A stretch of DNA of 64,000 nucleotides from Zea mays (lineage: Eukaryota; Streptophyta; Magnoliopsida; Poales; Poaceae): positions 110,770,207 through 110,834,206 of the forward strand of contig NC_050098.1 in NCBI RefSeq assembly GCF_902167145.1. The letters are read 5' to 3'. Under the pieces are notes generated by a model. That model was not told where the DNA came from. It searched no databases and saw only the letters and a list, made by a program, of their open reading frames with translations. Below are positions 11,626 to 22,771 of this stretch, one piece after another (the stretch's first letter is position 1; every line of letters begins with the position of its first letter). A program made the position numbers and the translations under genes.

Positions 11626-12153
11626 TCCTCCTTCTAGCGAGCGGCTGCAGCAGGGGGCCTTCTCCCCCAGCGCGCAGGGAGCTTCCTCCCTTCCTCTCCA
11701 TGGCGTCGTCCCCAACCTTCCAGCCGTGGTACATGTCTCATCCTCGGCTCCCTCACCTTCCACATGCAGCAGCGGACCTCCTCCTTTGGCTCGTCCTCCC
11801 CCTGCTCTCCGACCAGCAAGAAGCCAGCAACCTCTCCTGCTTACCCATGGTGCTCGACTGGCCAGCGCCCCTCCCTGGGTCGACCTTGGCCCCAGCCAGG
11901 TCTCTGTCCATGTCGCCCATGGAGCACCTGGGCGTTTTGGCTCAGATTCCTGCTGGCATTGAGCTCACCAACCCAGCCGAGCACCTCCAACAGCTATGGC
12001 GTCCTCCTTCCTAAGCTTCCTTGCCGAGCAGCGCCCCTACATCTCCCATGGAAACCAGTGGGCCTCCTCTCTCTCTCTATTTTCCTCTGCCCGCCGGCTG
12101 TTCGACAAAATGCGCAGCAAGCCGCGCGCTGTAGCAGCCCTCTCGTTCGTTCT
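11626..12153. repeat. Unclassified LTR-like sequence H, piece 2
   Basis: This is GC- and CT-rich sequence between copia A2 and the Tekay-type element, continuing from 2767. Several short frames start at ATGGCGTCG (11700) and nearby, but none has a recognisable domain, codon pattern or plausible end, and they overlap in different frames. The last five bases GTTCT (12149-12153) are the Tekay-type target duplication. Confidence 0.45.
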
Positions 12154-15100
12154 TGTCACACCCGGCTTTAAGGGACAAAGCCAAGTGCATCTCATACATG
12201 CGCCAAGAAGACAACATATACAATAACAGAGTGTATAGAGATAAATGTCATAATAACATCAGAGTATTTATTACATAGCGGAAGACTTATTACAAAATAA
12301 AGATAAATATAAAACGAACTAAGGATCGTCGGCGCCAATGTCGACTGAGAAACGCCACCTAGATCAGATCATACTCCTCGTCTTGTGGCTCCTCCTGAAC
12401 CACATGTTCTTCTCCTGTGGGGGGGTGTGAGACAGCAAGAGTGAGCTCACATACGTTCATCGCTCAACAAGTCGTGGGGAATAATGTGCATGAACTCACC
12501 AAAGGTGGGAGTTCATGAAGTGTAAGGCTGATCAATGGAATAAAGGCTGAAGCTGAGCATTGCTTTTATAAGTTGGTCAAAATTTTATTAGCAATTACTA
12601 AGTGTAAGTAAATACCAAACCTTAATAATAATAAATAAAGTAATAGTAAAATAATCCCAAATGCGATGCAAATGTCAAATTAAATTTAAGTTCCATAATT
12701 AATCATGTGAGGGTCCGAGCCGCTCATGACCGTGAGCACGGCTAGTATACTAGTTTTACACTCTGCAGAGGTTGCGCATCTTTACCCACAAGTCATGTTA
12801 CCCATCTGCCAAGAGATGGCCAATCCCATACACCTCTACCGAGGAGGCGAGGCAGGGTAACACTACGAGGCCTTTACAAAGTTCCACTAGCTTCAGAAAT
12901 CCCGCTACAGTTTATAGGAAGCTCCAATGCAGGGTTCTTGCCTGACCGCCATCGCAGCAAAATCAACCAAGGACCTCCCTACACTGACCACTCCCCTACT
13001 GCCCTTGCCCCTTTCGGGTAAGGAAGACCTCCACTAGCTTTCCTAGTTAATCAGCTAAGGGCGTCCCATTATACCCTTGTGGTAGCACTGTTTTCCCGGG
13101 TGGTCGCTCCATGTTCCCATTAACATAATGATCTTAAAATGAACAGTAATAATAAAAGAGAATAAAAGAGTAATTATGAATAAAGTATCTTCATACCCAA
13201 ATCCACATAAAGCAATAGCAGGTACTACCCAAAGAAATATTTCAGTGGTAAACAAGGTATAAAGATAGCCAAACTAGGGTAACCTATTGGGTCCCATCAA
13301 AATTATCCTATGCAGATCATTATAATTAATAAGAACATGGTTGAGAAAAAGTAAGTGATCAAGGGCACAACTTGCCTGGCACTTGAGATTCCAGGTACCA
13401 ACTTGCTTTTCAGATGACACGTGTCCTCGCGCTAGTCGTAGCAATACAAACAAAACATGGTATAGATAAAATTAACATCACACCAAACATAAGTACAAAC
13501 TGAATAATAATGATCTACGTGACGCTACGAGATCGTGGGATCGAGAACTACTAAAATCAGAGTTATGGTTAAGAAGTTATGATTTTGTAAAAGATTTGTG
13601 TGATTAAAATATTAAACTATATTATAAATATGAGAGATTATTCTATAAATAAATATCTCAACTTTAATCTAAGGTATTATTTGATTAAAAATTATCTAGT
13701 TAAATTATAACCATAAAATTAGAATACTATATTAATATTAAAGAAGTTAATCCAATGGGTACAGATTAACCCAATTATAAAAGTATGGGATATCATATGA
13801 TAAATGTTACTACTGCATAGTAAATATTTATACGAAGCTAACACAACTGGAACGGGTCAAATCGGGTTAAAAACGGAGTAATTATGGATTTTCTACCTTT
13901 TCTAGAATTATTTCTATATTAAAAACTGATTTCCATATTTATTTTGCCATTTCTGGATACTTATGGATAGCGGGCATTAATTTTAGGAAGCATAGGGTCC
14001 CTCTTGTAAATATTTGGACCCAGTTGCAATGATCTGCACACTGCCGAGGATGGCGGCTTTATTAACTAAATCCATGGGGGCTCTTTAGCAAAACGATCGG
14101 CTGAAGGGGTACGCTTCATCGTGGGTCGTTCGATCACCAGCCAACGGCCCAGATTAGATAGGTATTAGTTATAGTCCCGCTTTCACTTCCAACCATCGGA
14201 TCTGAGATCCACGATCCACGGCGCACGATGCACCAACCCTCTCTCTTGGCCACACGATCACAGATCTACGGCTTAGATCAAGCAGGCCGAAATCGGCATC
14301 GGGGTCCATTCTGCGCCGTTGATTGGGAAATCTACGTAGCGTCTGGTTTCTTCCCTAGCCGACTACCAGGCACGGCGGCGCGCCTAGCCCTACGGTGGTG
14401 CCATGGCCGCTGCCCACGAGATCTCCACAAAGCAATCCAAACCTCGACGTGGATGGTGCAACACGATGAGAATGACTAGGCGATCGAGGCTAGGGGTTTC
14501 TTACCGGTGATTGAAGCAGCGGCGAGGCAGGCCACACGACATGGCGGATCTACGGCCGAAGCAAACTATGGTGAGCGATTCACCATTGTACAGCTGCCAT
14601 CCGCACCTGAGCGATCAACGAACGGCTTCAGTGAGTCCCGCCGAGCTATCCCCCCCCCCAGTTTTGTGGTTTCTTTCCCCCCTTCTCCTACGGTGGCGGC
14701 TAGGGACCCAAAACTCAATTTGAGTTCATTGTATAAGGAGAGGGAAGGAAGGGGGACCTAGTTTATGTGGACGTGGGGAGGCGGCCAGAGTGTAACGGCC
14801 TAACTACCACCCGAAGACGCAGACCCAGCCGGGATTCTCGGCAACTCCACCAGTGGAGTCCACACGACATCACGGTCCCAGCAGTAACAACCTTCCATGG
14901 AAGACGCTCCAGTGGAAGCGGGTCCACCATTCAGCTGCCGGGTGAGCTTGGTTCGACCCCGCGCCGGGCTCTCACTCGTCAGGGGACGAAGTCGCCACGC
15001 GCGGAGGATCTGCCAGCGCGCGAGCGAGTCATGCGGGGGAATGAAGAAGACCCTGACGGACGGGACCCAGTGACAGTGTCACAATGGAAAAGCGAAGGGG

Positions 15101-15638
15101 GGATAGTGGGCTGTGCGGAATAAAAAGGGGAGATGGGCCGCGCGAGGGGGCAAAATGGGCCGAGGGCAATTGGGATTTGGCCCAGATGAAGCTCTTTTTT
15201 TATTTTTCTTCTTTTGTTTTCCTTTTATTCCAAATTCAAATCAGTCCCAAGTTTAAAATTCCAGATTTTTGTGGCAAATCTATCTTCTCATCAAATGTTC
15301 AATTTGAACATGATATGAACTTTATAGGTTTTTATTTTGTATTCTATGGTAATTCTCTCCTTTCCAAATTTCCAACTTCGAATTCAAATCTCGAATCCTA
15401 AATTTTATTTGAGCGAAGATCTAGAATCTATGTAAATACGCAATCAAAGAAACCCTCAGCATGATACATTTTTTTATATATTTATTTAGTTGTTGTTTAA
15501 CCAATATAATTCCATTGAATGAATATGCACAAATAAAAGAAAACCAAGTAATCTCTATCGGTTCCTAAAACCCTACAAAATAGTATTTATTCATGTATAC
15601 CATTATTAACATTCTTTATACAAATATTGGGCTTTACA
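12154..15638 (-). repeat. 3' LTR of Tekay-type element (3,485 bp)
   Basis: On the plus strand it begins TGTCACACCCGG and ends GGGCTTTACA. No gene is supported inside it. The plus-strand frames at 14228-15401 recur unchanged in the other LTR because both are LTR copies. The region 13560-13960 is very AT-rich; 14040-15180 is GC-rich. Confidence 0.93.
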
Positions 15639-15653
15639 AATCCTACCCCCCTT
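15639..15653 (-). other. Polypurine tract of Tekay-type element
   Basis: The sense strand reads AAGGGGGGTAGGATT directly before the TGTAAAGCCC start of the LTR. Upstream is GAGGACGAGATTCTTTTT, the usual context in chromoviruses. Confidence 0.85.
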
Positions 15654-15699
15654 AAAAAGAATCTCGTCCTCGAGATTTAGGAAGGACTAGGAAAAAGAT

Positions 15700-16870
15700 G
15701 GGGAAAATCTATGCGAAGCTCTTCTTTTTTTATGTAGCTTCATCTTCTCCATGATGGCTCCATTGTACTTTGCACATCTTCATCACCTTATTCTTCGTAA
15801 CTCGAGTCAATGTGTCCAGAATCTTGATCGGCTACCCGTGTAAGTCAAATCCTCTTGAACACTAAGGTCTTCCATTGGTAACTGTTCTTCAGGCACCCTG
15901 AGACATTTCTTCAGCTGAGATACATGAAAGACATCATGAACATCCGCAAGGTGATCCGGTAACTCCAATTGATATGCAACCTCACCCACTCGCTTTAAGA
16001 TTAAGAAGGGTCCAATAAAGCGAGGGGACAACTTTCCTTTGACTTTAAATCTCCTCATACCCCTGAGTGGTGACACCTTCAAATAGACATAATCTCCCTC
16101 CCTAAACTCAAGTAGTCTTCTCCGGGTGTCAGCATAGCTCTTCTGCCTGGACTGTGCAGTTCTCAAATTCTCCCTTATTTGCTGGACTTGTTCATCTACT
16201 TCTTGTATAATCTCAGGCCCAAACAACTGCCTTTCACCAGTTTGATCCCAATATAATGGAGTCCTGCACTTTCTGCCATACAAAGCCTCAAACGGTGACA
16301 TCTTCAAACTGGCCTGATAGCTATTATTATATGAGAACTCAGCTTTAGGTAGACTCTTGTCCAACTACTACCATGCTGAAGGGCACAAGCTCTCAACATG
16401 TCCTCCAATACTTGATTAGCCCCTTTTGTTTGTCCATCAGTCTGAAGGTGATAGGTTGTACTAAAATTCAACTTCGTATCCATGTTCTCATGAAAACTTT
16501 TCCAAGGTCTGGAGGTAAATTGTGATCCTCTATCCGAAACGATCTTCTTAGGTACTTTGTGTAGAGACATAATCCAAACCACATATACTCTACCAATTGA
16601 GATACCTTATAAGTTGTCTTGACCGGAATGAAATGGGCCACTTTGGTCAGTCTATCCACAATAACCCATATAGAATCGTATCCTTTCGAGGTGCGAGGCA
16701 ATCCAGTAATGAAATCTTTACCAATCTCTTCCCACTCCCACTCAGGTATCTTTAGTGGGTGCAGTAGTCAAGTTGGCCTCTCGTGTTTAGCCTTAACTCT
16801 TTGACACACATCGCACATAGCCACATGTGCAGCCACATCTCTCTTCAAACGTACCACCAATACTTCTGCT
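15700..16870 (-). pseudogene. Tekay-type integrase with chromodomain remnant
   Basis: Integrase is broken over at least three frames. The core is in 16304-16701 ([31 protein letters not shown] with the second catalytic D). The C-terminal part is in 15807-16364 (KAEFSYNNSYQASLKMSPFE, ALYGRKCRTP, GPFLILKRVGEVAYQLELP, DVFHVSQLKKCL). A frame change at about 15815 separates a chromodomain remnant (KMCKVQWSHHGEDEAT, about 15725-15770) that ends at a stop. The chromodomain would guide insertion to heterochromatin in an active element. Several stops show this copy cannot make integrase. Confidence 0.88.
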
Positions 16871-17000
16871 TCAAATCCTGATACATCTTGGTACTACCAG
16901 GATGAATAGATTAATTCGAGTCATGGGCTTCCTTCAGTATAGTCTCACGAAGGCTTTCAATATCAGGGACACATATCCTGTCCTTGAACCACACTGTGCT

Positions 17001-17810
17001 TTACTCATCTTCCGTGAATTCCGGACCTCTACCTTCCGTAATAAGATCCTCAGTCTCTTGTATCTTAGCATCACTAATTTGTTCTTTGTGGATTTCTTGC
17101 TCCAAGGTAGGTTCCACATCAATAGTAACTCCTTCAATGTGAGTAACTATCCCTAGGTTAAGTCTCTTGAAGTCCTCAACAATCTCATCGGGTAACTGGG
17201 CAACAACAGCTGAATGATCATGCTCCTTTCGACTCAAGGCATCTGCAACCAAATTTGCCTTGCCCGGGTGATAGTGAATCTCCAAATCATAATCCTTAAT
17301 AAGCTCCAACCAACGGTGTTGCCAAAGGTTGAGATCCTTTTGTGTGAATATATACTTCAAACTCTTATGATCCGTATACATTTGGCACTTGGTTCCCATA
17401 ATATAATGTCTCCAAATCTTAAGCGCATGCACAACGGCTGCCAGTTTTAAGTCTTGAGTGGGGTAGTTCAATTCGTGTTTCCGCAATTGACGAGACGCGT
17501 AGGCGATCACATGTCCTTCTTGCATGAGCACACATCCTAAGTCTTGGCCACATGCATCACAATAAATATCAAATCCTTTCTGTAGGTCTGGCATAACCAA
17601 CACTGGTGGCGACATCAATCTCTTCTTTAATTGATCAAAGCTATCTTGGCACTTCTCGTCCCACTTAGACTCTCTTCCCTTCTCCATAAGTGAGATCATG
17701 GGCTTAGCAATCTTAGAAAATCCTTCAATAAATCTCCGATAGTATCCTACAAGCCCCAAGTTAGAAATGATATCCTTCCAATCTCCATAACTGTAGTGGG
17801 TATGCTCCAC
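17001..17810 (-). pseudogene. Tekay-type RT end and RNase H
   Basis: This 269-residue frame has the RT thumb/connection motif VGYYRRFIEGFSKIAKPM, then Ty3-type RNase H with FDIYCDACGQDLGCVLMQ, VIAYASRQLRKHELNYPTQD, KCQMYTDHKSLKYIF and HPGKANLVADALSRK. After this comes the start of the spacer before integrase. It is separated from the RT palm part by stops at 17811-17920. Confidence 0.9.
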
Positions 17811-17920
17811 GCCACTGTCTCCTTGACTTTAACATGATCCACTGATATCCTTCCATTAGAAATGATATGTCCAAGGAATGGCACCTTGTCAATCCAAAAC
17901 TAGCACTTGCTAAACTTGGC

Positions 17921-18588
17921 TTAGAGTTGATTATCTCTTAGCTTTTGTAGCACCAATCTCAGGTGTTCCTCATGATCACTTTCACTCTTAAAATAGATAA
18001 GAATATCATCGATAAATACTACGACGAAACTGTCCAAATACTCCATAAACACCTTATTCTTCAGATCCATAAAATAGGCTGGTGCATTAGTTAGACCAAA
18101 TGACATAACGGTGAACTCATATAAACCATATCGGGTCGAGAAATCCGTCTTGGGAATATCCAATGGCCTAATCTTCATTTGATGATAACCCGATCGGAGA
18201 TAAATCTTTGAGAATACCCTAGCACCTATCATCTGATCAAATAAATCTTCAATGTGGGGTAATGGATACTTGTTCTTCATAGTGACACCATTAAGGGACC
18301 TTTAATCCACACACATCTCTTGCAATCCATATTTCTTATGTACAAACAAAACCGGTGCTCTCCAAGGTGAAGACTCGAACGAATGTAACCAGCCTCTTGC
18401 AACTCCGTTAAGTGCTTCTTGAGTTCTTTTAACTCTTGTACACACATCCTATATGGCCATTTAGAAATAGGAGCAGTTCCAGGTAAGAGATCTATGACAA
18501 ACTCAACTTCCGTATCTGGTGGCATCCCTAATAACTCCTTTGGATAGACATCCGAAAAATCTCTAACTGCACGGATGTTGTCACCCAC
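17921..18588 (-). pseudogene. Tekay-type RT palm and fingers
   Basis: There are two frames. The upstream one (18277-18588) has VRDFSDVYPKELLGMPP and ELKKHLTELQEAGYIRSS. The downstream one (17921-18280) has [27 protein letters not shown] and the catalytic FIDDILIY box. The family motif with catalytic Asp (normally KIDLRSGYHQ) reads [10 protein letters not shown] here, GAT to TAT at about 18206-18214, so one of the metal-binding acids is lost. With the frame breaks, RT is not functional. Confidence 0.9.
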
Positions 18589-19268
18589 AAACTTCTCATC
18601 TACTAAGAATGCCGCTAGTCTGATGGTGGTAGTTACTGCAACTTCAACTTCAAATCTTTGTTCTTTGGAACTGGTGAGTTCTATGGTTCCCTTAGCACGG
18701 TGTATATACTGTCTTTGCCTTTCTTAACCATGACATACCAAGGATCACGTCTATAGTGCTCTCTTCTAACACTATAGGGGTAGCCCATCTGGGTTAGAAA
18801 TACAGGGTAAGAAAGGAAGAATTGTAGACAAGGCGTGTAATTACGAAGCATGTTATTTTGGGGAATTTATTAGCTAAGTGTGTCATCTACTATAGCAAAT
18901 ACATTACCTTATGGTGGTACATGCTAAGATGCCCGTCTATACTATTTCAATCAATCAAAGAAGCAAATCAGGCATTGATCATCAGAACAATCAACCAACA
19001 TTTTTTTAATAGAGAAAATAGTTTTAATTTTGTCTTAGGCTTCCTATCTCTTAAAAATATCATAGGGATAAGGATTCCAAGGTGTGAAATCCATCTTGTC
19101 TAAGAGTAGAAAAGGTAAGAATGATCAGAGTAGAACAGTAGAAGGTGAGACAGGATCAAGATAAGTGTAGAAAGAATCAGAGTAAGGTAAGTGTAGAATG
19201 AATCATAATGAGATAAGTAGGTAAGGGTTTGTCCATTCTATCTAGGTTTCGTCCTACAGTCAACATTT
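18589..19268 (-). other. Tekay-type 5' internal remnant; gag absent
   Basis: Only about 680 bp separate RT from the primer site, where a complete element would have gag and protease, about 2-3 kb. No gag motif or zinc knuckle is seen. The part up to about 18790 may be protease-linker remnant; 18790-19268 is AT-rich and non-coding. Confidence 0.6.
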
Positions 19269-19280
19269 CCTCTGATACCA
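19269..19280 (-). other. Primer binding site of Tekay-type element
   Basis: The sense strand reads TGGTATCAGAGG, four bases inside the LTR. It matches initiator methionine tRNA. Confidence 0.9.
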
Positions 19281-19284
19281 CTTA

Positions 19285-22200
19285 TGTCACACCCGGCTTT
19301 AAGGGACAAAGCCAAGTGCATCTCATACATGTGCCAAGAAGACAACATATACAATAACAGAGTGTATAGAGATAAATGTCATAATAACATCAGAGTATTT
19401 ATTACATAGCGGAAGACTTATTACAAAATAAAGATAAATATAAAACGAACTAAGGATCGTCGGCGCCAATGTCGACTGAGAAACGCCACCTAGATCAGAT
19501 CATACTCCTCGCCTTGTGGCTCCTCCTGAACCACATGTTCTTCTCCTGTGGGGGGTGTGAGACAGCAAGAGTGAGCTCACATACGTTCATCGCTCAACAA
19601 GTCGTGGGGAATAATGTGCATGAACTCACCAAAGGTGGGAGTTCATGAAGTGTAAGGCTGATCAATGGAATAAAGGCTGAAGCTGAGCATTGCTTTTATA
19701 AGTTGGTCAAAATTTTATTAGCAATTACTAAGTGTAAGTAAATACCAAACCTTAATAATAATAAATAAAGTAATAGTAAAATAATCCCAAATGCGATGCA
19801 AATGTCAAATTAAATTTAAGTTCCATAATTAATCATGTGAGGGTCCGAGCCGCTCATGACCGTGAGCACGGCTAGTATACTAGTTTTACACTCTGCAAAG
19901 GTTGCGCATCTTTACCCACAAGTCATGTTACCCATCTGCCAAGAGATGGCCAATCCCATACACCTCTACCGAGGAGGCGAGGCAGGGTAACACTACGAGG
20001 CCTTTACAAAGTTCCACTAGCTTCAGAAATCCCGCTATAGTTTATAGGAAGCTCCAATGCAGGGTTCTTGCCTGACCGCCATCGCAGCAAAATCAACCAA
20101 GGACCTCCCTACACTGACCACTCCCCTACTGCCCTTGCCCCTTTCGGGTAAGGAAGACCTCCACTAGCTTTCCTAGTTAATCAGCCAAGGGCGTCCCATT
20201 ATACCCTTGTGGTAGCACTGTTTTCCCGGGTGGTCGCTCCATGTTCCCATTAACATAATGATCTTAACATGAACAGTAATAATAAAAGAGAATAAAAGAG
20301 TAATTATGAATAAAGTATCTTCATACCCAAATCCACATAAAGCAATAGCAGGTACTACCCAAAGAAATATTTCAGTGGTAAACAAGGTATAAAGATAGCC
20401 AAACTAGGGTAACCTGTTGGGTCCCATCAAAATTATCCTATGCAGATCATTATAATTAATAAGAACATGGTTGGGAAAAAGTAAGTGATCAAGGGCACAA
20501 CTTGCCTGGCACTTGAGATTCCAGGTACCAACTTGCTTTTCAGATGACACGTGTCCTCGCGCTAGTCGTAGCAATACAAACAAACATGGTATAGATAAAA
20601 TTAACATCACACCCAACATAAGTACAAACTGAATAATAATGATCTACGTGACGCTACGAGATCGTGGGATCGAGAACTACTAAAATCAGAGTTATGGTTA
20701 AGAAGTTATGATTTTGTAAAAGATTTGTGTGATTAAAATATTAAACTATATTATAAATATGAGAGATTATTCTATAAATAAATATCTCAACTTTAATCTA
20801 AGGTATTATTTGATTAAAAATTATCTAGTTAAATTATAACCATAAAATTAGAATACTATATTAATATTAAAGAAGTTAATCCAATGGGTACATATTAACC
20901 CAATTATAAAAGTATGGGATATCATATGATAAATGTTACTACTGCGTAGTAAATATTTATACGAAGCTAACACAACTGGAACGGGTCAAATCGGGTTAAA
21001 AACGGAGTAATTATGGATTTTCTACCTTTTCTAGAATTATTTCTATATTAAAAACTGATTTCCATATTTATTTTGCCATTTCTGGATACTTATGGATAGC
21101 GGCCATTAATTTTAGGAAGCATAGGGACCCTCTTGTAAATATTTGGACCCAGTTGCAATGATCTGCACACTGCCGAGGATGGCGGCTTTATTAACTAAAT
21201 CCATGGGGGCTCTTTAGCAAAACGATCGGCTGAAGGGGTACGCTTCATCGTGGGTCGTTCGATCACCAGCCAACGGCCCAGATTAGATAGGTATTAGTTA
21301 TAGTCCCGCTTTCACTTCCAACCATCGGATCTGAGATCCACGATCCACGGCGCACGATGCACCAACCCTCTCTCTTGGCCACACGATCACAGATCTACGG
21401 CTTAGATCAAGCAGGCCGAAATCGGCATCGGGGTCCATTCTACGCCGTTGATTGGGAAATCTACGTAGCGTCTGGTTTCTTCCCTAGCCGACTACCAGGC
21501 ACGGCGGCGCGCCTAGCCCTACGGTGGTGCCATGGCCGCTGCCCACGAGATCTCCACAAAGCAATCCAAACCTCGACGTGGATGGTGCAACACGATGAGA
21601 ATGACTAGGCGATTGGGGCTAGGGGTTTCTTACCGGTGATTGAAGCAGCGGCGAGGCAGGCCACACAACATGGCGGATCTACGACCGAAGCAAACTATGG
21701 TGAGCGATTCACCATTGTACAGCTGCCATCCGCACCTGAGCGATCAACGAACGGCTTCAGTGAGTCCCGCCGAGCTATTCCCCCCCAGTTTTGTGGTTTC
21801 TTTCCCCCCTTCTCCTACGGTGGCGGCTAGGGACCCAAAACTCAATTTGAGTTCATTGTATAAGGAGAGGGAAGGAAGGGGGACCTAGTTTATGTGGACG
21901 TGGGGAGGCGGCCAGAGTGTAACGGCCTAACTACCACCCGAAGACGCAGACCCAGCCGGGATTCTCGGCAACTCCACCAGTGGAGTCCACACGACATCAC
22001 GGTCCCAGCAGTAACAACCTTCCATGGAAGACGCTCCAGTGGAAGCGGGTCCACCATTCAGCTGCCGGGTGAGCTTGGTTCGACCCCGCGCCGGGCTCTC
22101 ACTCGTCAGGGGACGAAGTCGCCACGCGCGGAGGATCTGCCAGCGCGCGAGCGAGTCATGCGGGGGAATGAAGAAGACCCTGACGGACGGGACCCAGTGA

Positions 22201-22766
22201 CAGTGTCACAATGGAAAAGCGAAGGGGGGATAGTGGGCTGTGCGGAATAAAAAGGGGAGATGGGCCGCGCGAGGGGGCAAAATGGGCCGAGGGCAATTGG
22301 GATTTGGCCTAGATGAAGCTCTTTTTTTATTTTTCTTCTTTTGTTTTCCTTTTATTCCAAATTCAAATCAGTCCCAAGTTTAAAATTCCAGATTTTTGTG
22401 GCAAATCTATCTTCTCATCAAATGTTCAATTTGAACATGATATGAACTTTATAGGTTTTTATTTTGTATTCTATGGTAATTCTCTCCTTTCCAAATTTCC
22501 AACTTCGAATTCAAATCTCGAATCCTAAATTTTATTTGAGCGAAGATCTAGAATCTAGGTAAATACGCAATCAAAGAAACCCTCAGCATGATACATTTTT
22601 TTTATATATTTATTTAGTTGTTGTTTAACCAATATAATTCCATTGAATGGATATGCACAAATAAAAGAAAACCAAGTAATCTCTATCGGTTCCTAAAACC
22701 CTACAAAATAGTATTTATTCATGTATACCATTATTAACATTCTTTATACACATATTGGGCTTTACA
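19285..22766 (-). repeat. 5' LTR of Tekay-type element (3,482 bp)
   Basis: It starts TGTCACACCCGG and ends GGGCTTTACA, the partner of 12154-15638. Differences seen include small changes in homopolymer length (for example the C run near 21781) and scattered single bases. Flank GTTCT at 22767-22771 completes the target duplication. Confidence 0.93.
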
Positions 22767-22771
22767 GTTCT

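Larger units (their letters stand above)
12154..22766 (-). mobile_element. Tekay-type gypsy chromovirus, gag-less
   Basis: This is a 10.6 kb element flanked by a perfect 5 bp duplication GTTCT (12149-12153 and 22767-22771). It has two LTRs of about 3.48 kb, a tRNA-iMet primer site beside the right LTR and a polypurine tract beside the left one, so it is on the minus strand. The internal region is only 3.65 kb and holds broken RT, RNase H, integrase and a chromodomain remnant; gag and most of protease are gone. The LTRs differ at only a few positions by eye, so insertion was recent although the coding part is dead. Long LTRs and an integrase-end chromodomain point to the Tekay/Del lineage. Confidence 0.93.

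Noticed and set aside
14228..15401. Plus-strand frames in the Tekay-type LTR, repeated at 21357-22528
   Set aside because: They are present twice only because LTRs are paired, they are antisense to the element, and no domain is visible.
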